A DNA stretch of 64,000 bases from DASRHT01 sp035650355 (GTDB taxonomy: Bacteria; Chloroflexota; Ktedonobacteria; Ktedonobacterales; Ktedonobacteraceae), in contig DASRHT010000007.1 of NCBI GenBank assembly GCA_035650355.1, forward strand, positions 11,353 through 75,352, in the 5' to 3' direction. Both the position numbers and the translations under genes were made by a program. Every line of letters begins with the position of its first letter. The stretch's first letter is position 1. Below are positions 61,284 to 64,000 of this stretch, piece after piece. Under the pieces are notes generated by a model, which was not told the DNA's origin, did not search any database, and was given only the letters and a program-made list of their open reading frames with translations.

Positions 61284-61853
61284 TTATTCCTCTATCAGAG
61301 GCTCATCAAAGTTAATGCCCCGATAAAGATCTTCAAGCGGAAAATGCACATCGACGCTTTCAAGCAAAAGTTCCTGGCCCGCTTCATAAAAACCATGATG
61401 CCATTCGTCGCTCTTCTCCCTGTCTCGCCGGTAAATCTCAACATACGGGGCAAACTGGCTGATCAGCACAACCTCTTGAATGCTGGGGCATGTCTGATAC
61501 GCGCTCAATTTGTCGGTGCGGTCAACCTTCTCCGTCGATGGCGAAAGCACCTCCACCACGATACGCGGCGAACGGATCAGCTTATTGCCCCGCTTCCGAT
61601 CCGCAACATCGCACGAGACGGTCACATCCGGGTAAAAGTAGCGCGAGGCCGAAACCTGCACCCGCAGATCCGAACTTCGCACAAAACATGGTCCTGTTCG
61701 GAAGTTCTGGTTGAGCGCCGTACGCATATGATAGGCAATCTCACTGTGTTCTCCAGATTCGCCGGACATTAGCCTTATGACGCCGTCCAGGTACTCATAC
61801 TTCTCATAAGGGTCTGTATAGTCAAGCTGAAAATATTCATTTACCGATTTCAC
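61284..61853 (-). CDS. Uma2-family endonuclease-like protein
   Basis: 189 aa from GTG 61853 (AGGAGGGTGG upstream); the upstream open frame to 61985 is poor in quality and lies in the next gene. Typical Uma2 (DUF820) pattern: EKYEYLDGVIRLMSGESGEH at the start, RYFYPDVTVSCDVA, and VVEVLSPSTEKVDRTDKLSAY (PD-(D/E)xK-like). These domains are restriction-like nucleases with unknown biological targets, common in Chloroflexota and Cyanobacteria. Last gene of a three-gene minus-strand operon. Confidence 0.88.
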   Translation of the reverse strand: MKSVNEYFQLDYTDPYEKYEYLDGVIRLMSGESGEHSEIAYHMRTALNQNFRTGPCFVRSSDLRVQVSASRYFYPDVTVSCDVADRKRGNKLIRSPRIVVEVLSPSTEKVDRTDKLSAYQTCPSIQEVVLISQFAPYVEIYRRDREKSDEWHHGFYEAGQELLLESVDVHFPLEDLYRGINFDEPLIEE

Positions 61854-61875
61854 CAAAGACCACCCTCCTACAACA

Positions 61876-62190
61876 TCATTGAGCCGCCAGTATCTCCCGG
61901 TAGCGTTTAGCGATCTGCTCCTGCACTTTTCGTTGCGTACCTGCGAGTAGCATAATCGCATCACTGCCGGTAGCTGATGCTCCAATTATATCATTTAGCA
62001 CGGTATTGAGAACAAGTAGCTCCATGCCTTCAAGCTCGACGGTAATCGTCACCCGCAGTTTGTTGATGACATTGCTCACCTGAAACGCAATATGCTGCTC
62101 ATACGTACCCGCTCGCAGCATCTTGTGGAGGCAGGCAGCTTCCTCTATCTCCAACTCAATCTGCGAAAGAGGGATCTTAGATATCGGCAT
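61876..62190 (-). CDS. Hypothetical protein, 104 aa
   Basis: ATG 62190 with GGAGAGTGA upstream; it overlaps the preceding gene by 14 bp. The sequence MPISKIPLSQIELEIEEAAC is followed by alternating strand and helix (RVTITVELEGMELLVLNTVL), ending with a charged helix RKVQEQIAKRYREILAAQ. No family recognised. The operon order 109-aa / 104-aa / Uma2 suggests a functional link with the nuclease. Confidence 0.65.
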   Translation of the reverse strand: MPISKIPLSQIELEIEEAACLHKMLRAGTYEQHIAFQVSNVINKLRVTITVELEGMELLVLNTVLNDIIGASATGSDAIMLLAGTQRKVQEQIAKRYREILAAQ

Positions 62191-62506
62191 GATCTTCACT
62201 CTCCCGCACAAGCTGCGCAAAATCTAGAAAGACCAGATAGCGATAGTGGCCGTTCGACAGTTTGCCGCGATGCGTGAGTTCTTTCAGGAAAAAATATCCC
62301 CCTGGCACAACCACACGATATTCGCCCTTATCCCCAATCGCTATCGCTACCCCTCCCGCTGTGCAGAGCAACCGTACATACATCTCCCCATCAATCTCCA
62401 CCGGAACCTGATCTACGTGTAAGGAATTTAGATAATCTACCTGGTCTTGATAGCCCCGTTTACGCTGATCCACCTGACAAAAAAACTCAAGCTGTTCTTC
62501 TGGCAT
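62177..62506 (-). CDS. Hypothetical protein, 109 aa
   Basis: ATG 62506 with AGAGGAGG upstream. It is mostly beta (GEMYVRLLCTAGGVAIAIGD, then VVVPGGYFFLKELTHRGKL) with a Gln/Asp-rich N-terminus. No family recognised. It starts the operon of three genes ending in Uma2 and is divergent from the XRE-TPR regulator. Confidence 0.65.
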   Translation of the reverse strand: MPEEQLEFFCQVDQRKRGYQDQVDYLNSLHVDQVPVEIDGEMYVRLLCTAGGVAIAIGDKGEYRVVVPGGYFFLKELTHRGKLSNGHYRYLVFLDFAQLVRESEDHADI

Positions 62507-62689
62507 GGAAACCTCCTCTATAATAAAGATCTAATGGGTAACACCAACTTATTGCAAAAATAAGAATACATGAGATACTAAACGCAACAGATGGTATCCT
62601 CATGACAAAAAATGCTAGGAGAATGGCAAATAGACATTGTGTTATAATATCTGCGCACGCTATTGAATGAGCATTACGGGGTGAGAGGA

Positions 62690-63877
62690 ATGGGCGATAA
62701 AGCAAAGCAACCAAACGAGCAATTGAGGACTGAGCGGTTACGTCGAGGCTGGTCACAGAAAAAAGTAGCTTTCGATATTGACACGAGCAAGGATATGGTG
62801 AGTCGCTGGGAAACGGGAGAGCGTGTGCCCAGCCTCTATTATCAGGAAAAGCTCTGCCGCCTCTTCGGGAAAACCGCCGACGAATTGGGGTTTATTCAAC
62901 TCCGTCCTAATCAGTCACCCCCAAATATCACTTCGGTGGCGGAGATAGATCCACCTATAAACGGGGGGATTGATCAGGCTGAAAGCATTACCAATCTCGC
63001 TTGGGAAATGTGGTTTGCTTCAAGGCCAAAACAAGCTACCAGAGAAATAACAAAACTATTGCCCACTCTAGAGAAAATGATCTATATGCCATTACCCACT
63101 GTGCATATACTACATGCAAAAGAGCTTGTTATCCGATGTCACGGATTACTTGGTGCAATTCACCTTGATGCTTTACAAAACGACTTCGCCCTTTACCATT
63201 ATAAGCAGGCATACACACTTGCAAAAGAAATCCAGGATACTAATTTCACCATCACCTACCTTGCTCTTATGGGTGATGTATTTCGGCGACAAAATGATAA
63301 AACGACTGCTGTTAGTTATATGGAAAACGCTAGAGATCAAGCTGCTAATGCCAATCAAGCAACATTAGGACATGTTCTCCAACTCCTTGCCTATGCCTAT
63401 AGCGACACTAGTAATGAGACTGCTTTTGAGCAAACAATTTCAGAAGCGACGGATCTTCTTGCTTTTGCAGGCACTGGAAGAGACACCGCGAAAAAAGAGT
63501 TCATTCCGTTTGAGATATACGAAATCCGAGGGAAGGCAAATCGCGATCTTGGGAAGCCGCTGAAGGCGATTCCCTACCTGGAACTTGCAGAAAAAGCACT
63601 CAACGGGGCTGAGTCTATGATACCCCGCTGGCACGCACTTTTGGAAATCAGTAGAGGACAAGCCTTCTGTGATGCTGGTGATATCACAACAGCAATGGAC
63701 GTAATGAGTAAGGGTGTTATCATAGCATACCAATGCCATTCACTACATCAAATGAATCGGGTACGCAAACTTTTAAGAAGTTTGGAAAATGGCCCTTTCC
63801 AAAACCATCCGAGAGTGAAAGACCTAAAAAATCTTCTCTACGAAACATATATGCGCCTGGATAACAATACCATGTAA
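62690..63877 (+). CDS. XRE-family HTH regulator with C-terminal TPR-like helical repeats
   Basis: 395 aa from ATG 62690 (GGGGTGA 5 nt upstream; -10 box TATAAT at 62643-62648). HTH at residues about 12-68: LRTERLRRGWSQKKVAFDID, then MVSRWETGERVPSLYYQEKL. From about residue 120 to 395 are TPR-like helical pairs: FALYHYKQAYTLAKEIQDTN, FRRQNDKTTAVSYMENARDQ, and PLKAIPYLELAEKALNGAES. This is the architecture of peptide-responsive regulators (PlcR/NprR/Rap type) and of many Ktedonobacterial XRE-TPR proteins. Immediately upstream of a NUDIX gene in the same direction. Confidence 0.88.
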   Translation: MGDKAKQPNEQLRTERLRRGWSQKKVAFDIDTSKDMVSRWETGERVPSLYYQEKLCRLFGKTADELGFIQLRPNQSPPNITSVAEIDPPINGGIDQAESITNLAWEMWFASRPKQATREITKLLPTLEKMIYMPLPTVHILHAKELVIRCHGLLGAIHLDALQNDFALYHYKQAYTLAKEIQDTNFTITYLALMGDVFRRQNDKTTAVSYMENARDQAANANQATLGHVLQLLAYAYSDTSNETAFEQTISEATDLLAFAGTGRDTAKKEFIPFEIYEIRGKANRDLGKPLKAIPYLELAEKALNGAESMIPRWHALLEISRGQAFCDAGDITTAMDVMSKGVIIAYQCHSLHQMNRVRKLLRSLENGPFQNHPRVKDLKNLLYETYMRLDNNTM

Positions 63878-63894
63878 ACGAAGGAGATGATTTT

Positions 63895-64000
63895 ATGCCA
63901 GATCAAGTAGCAAGTGTTTTTGTTACAGTAGATATCGTTCTTCCGCGTCTCTCTCCTTCCGGCTCTGGATGGGAGGTGGTATTGATCCAACGAAAAAAAC
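63895..64000 (+). CDS. NUDIX hydrolase, N-terminal fragment at window edge
   Basis: ATG 63895 with AAGGAGATG upstream, 17 bp after the XRE-TPR stop, so probably in the same operon. Only 35 residues are visible: FVTVDIVLPRLSPSGSGW then EVVLIQRKK, the first strands of a NUDIX fold of the ADP-ribose pyrophosphatase/NrtR type. The NUDIX box is beyond the edge, so the assignment rests on the first strands only. Confidence 0.7.
   Translation, partial: MPDQVASVFVTVDIVLPRLSPSGSGWEVVLIQRKK

Noticed and set aside
1..64000. tRNA, rRNA, CRISPR array, transposase or phage genes
   Set aside because: Read on both strands by eye; no T-loop/anticodon pattern, spacer-repeat pattern or transposase motif was found.

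Overview
The window looks like ordinary chromosome from a free-living, moderately GC-rich bacterium. The best guess is Chloroflexota, class Ktedonobacteria. This rests on the gene style: zinc-ribbon Ser/Thr kinases, several ECF sigma/anti-sigma pairs with beta-propeller ectodomains, XRE-TPR regulators, frequent TTG/GTG starts with good Shine-Dalgarno (SD) sequences, and a SAM-I riboswitch of Gram-positive type. It is an inference; no rRNA or tRNA was found to anchor it. No prophage, CRISPR array or insertion sequence with a transposase was seen.

Layout. 0-8.9 kb: an edge-truncated DinB/TPR-like gene, an ECF sigma factor with a cysteine-rich tail, a membrane protein, a kinase fused to a PP2C phosphatase, an ArsR regulator divergent from a DHA2-type MFS exporter, and a 2-hydroxyacid dehydrogenase coupled to a 34-codon upstream ORF. 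8.9-16.6 kb: a two-component system, an aminotransferase, DNA polymerase I and an excisionase-like HTH protein. 17-20.9 kb: nucleotide-sugar genes (epimerase; NDP-sugar pyrophosphorylase fused to a degenerate phosphomannomutase). 21.5-28.7 kb: DUF433, a compact promoter-SD-terminator unit of unknown role, then birA, greA, lysS, comF and ftsH. 28.9-39.4 kb: a VOC-CPBP fusion, argJ-argD, an amidase, a methyltransferase-like gene, an enoyl-CoA hydratase, holB and threonine synthase. 39.5-42.1 kb: first sigma/anti-sigma pair. 42.4-51.2 kb: DUF1003, acyl-CoA dehydrogenase, metK with its SAM-I riboswitch, a DinB-like gene, ahcY, and a mtnA-HD-PfkB operon. 51.6-54.0 kb: second sigma/anti-sigma pair. 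54.4-58.1 kb: a small helical protein, a structured leader ending in a terminator, a hybrid-type sensor kinase and its receiver. 58.2-64 kb: pepA, a phytoene-desaturase-like oxidoreductase, a Uma2 operon, and an XRE-TPR regulator followed by an edge-truncated NUDIX gene.

How the genes fit together. The clearest pathway is the S-adenosylmethionine cycle: metK makes SAM, ahcY clears S-adenosylhomocysteine, mtnA handles methylthioribose-1-phosphate, and an adenosine/ribokinase-like PfkB kinase and an HD hydrolase sit in the mtnA operon. Arginine synthesis is represented by argJ-argD. Signalling is dense: three ECF sigma factors, two anti-sigma factors, two sensor kinases, two response regulators and one kinase-phosphatase fusion.

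Between genes there are many strong hairpins, REP-like repeats with a GGGTAGGG-GCAAG-CCCTACCC type stem-loop, and a MITE-like family (about 33, 38 and 44.5 kb). Two of its copies have perfect terminal inverted repeats and 8-bp flanking duplications. The most interesting unexplained items are the two structured transcription units (22.05-22.32 kb and 54.83-55.04 kb), the kinase-phosphatase fusion with a lost metal-ligand aspartate, and the VOC-CPBP fusion.
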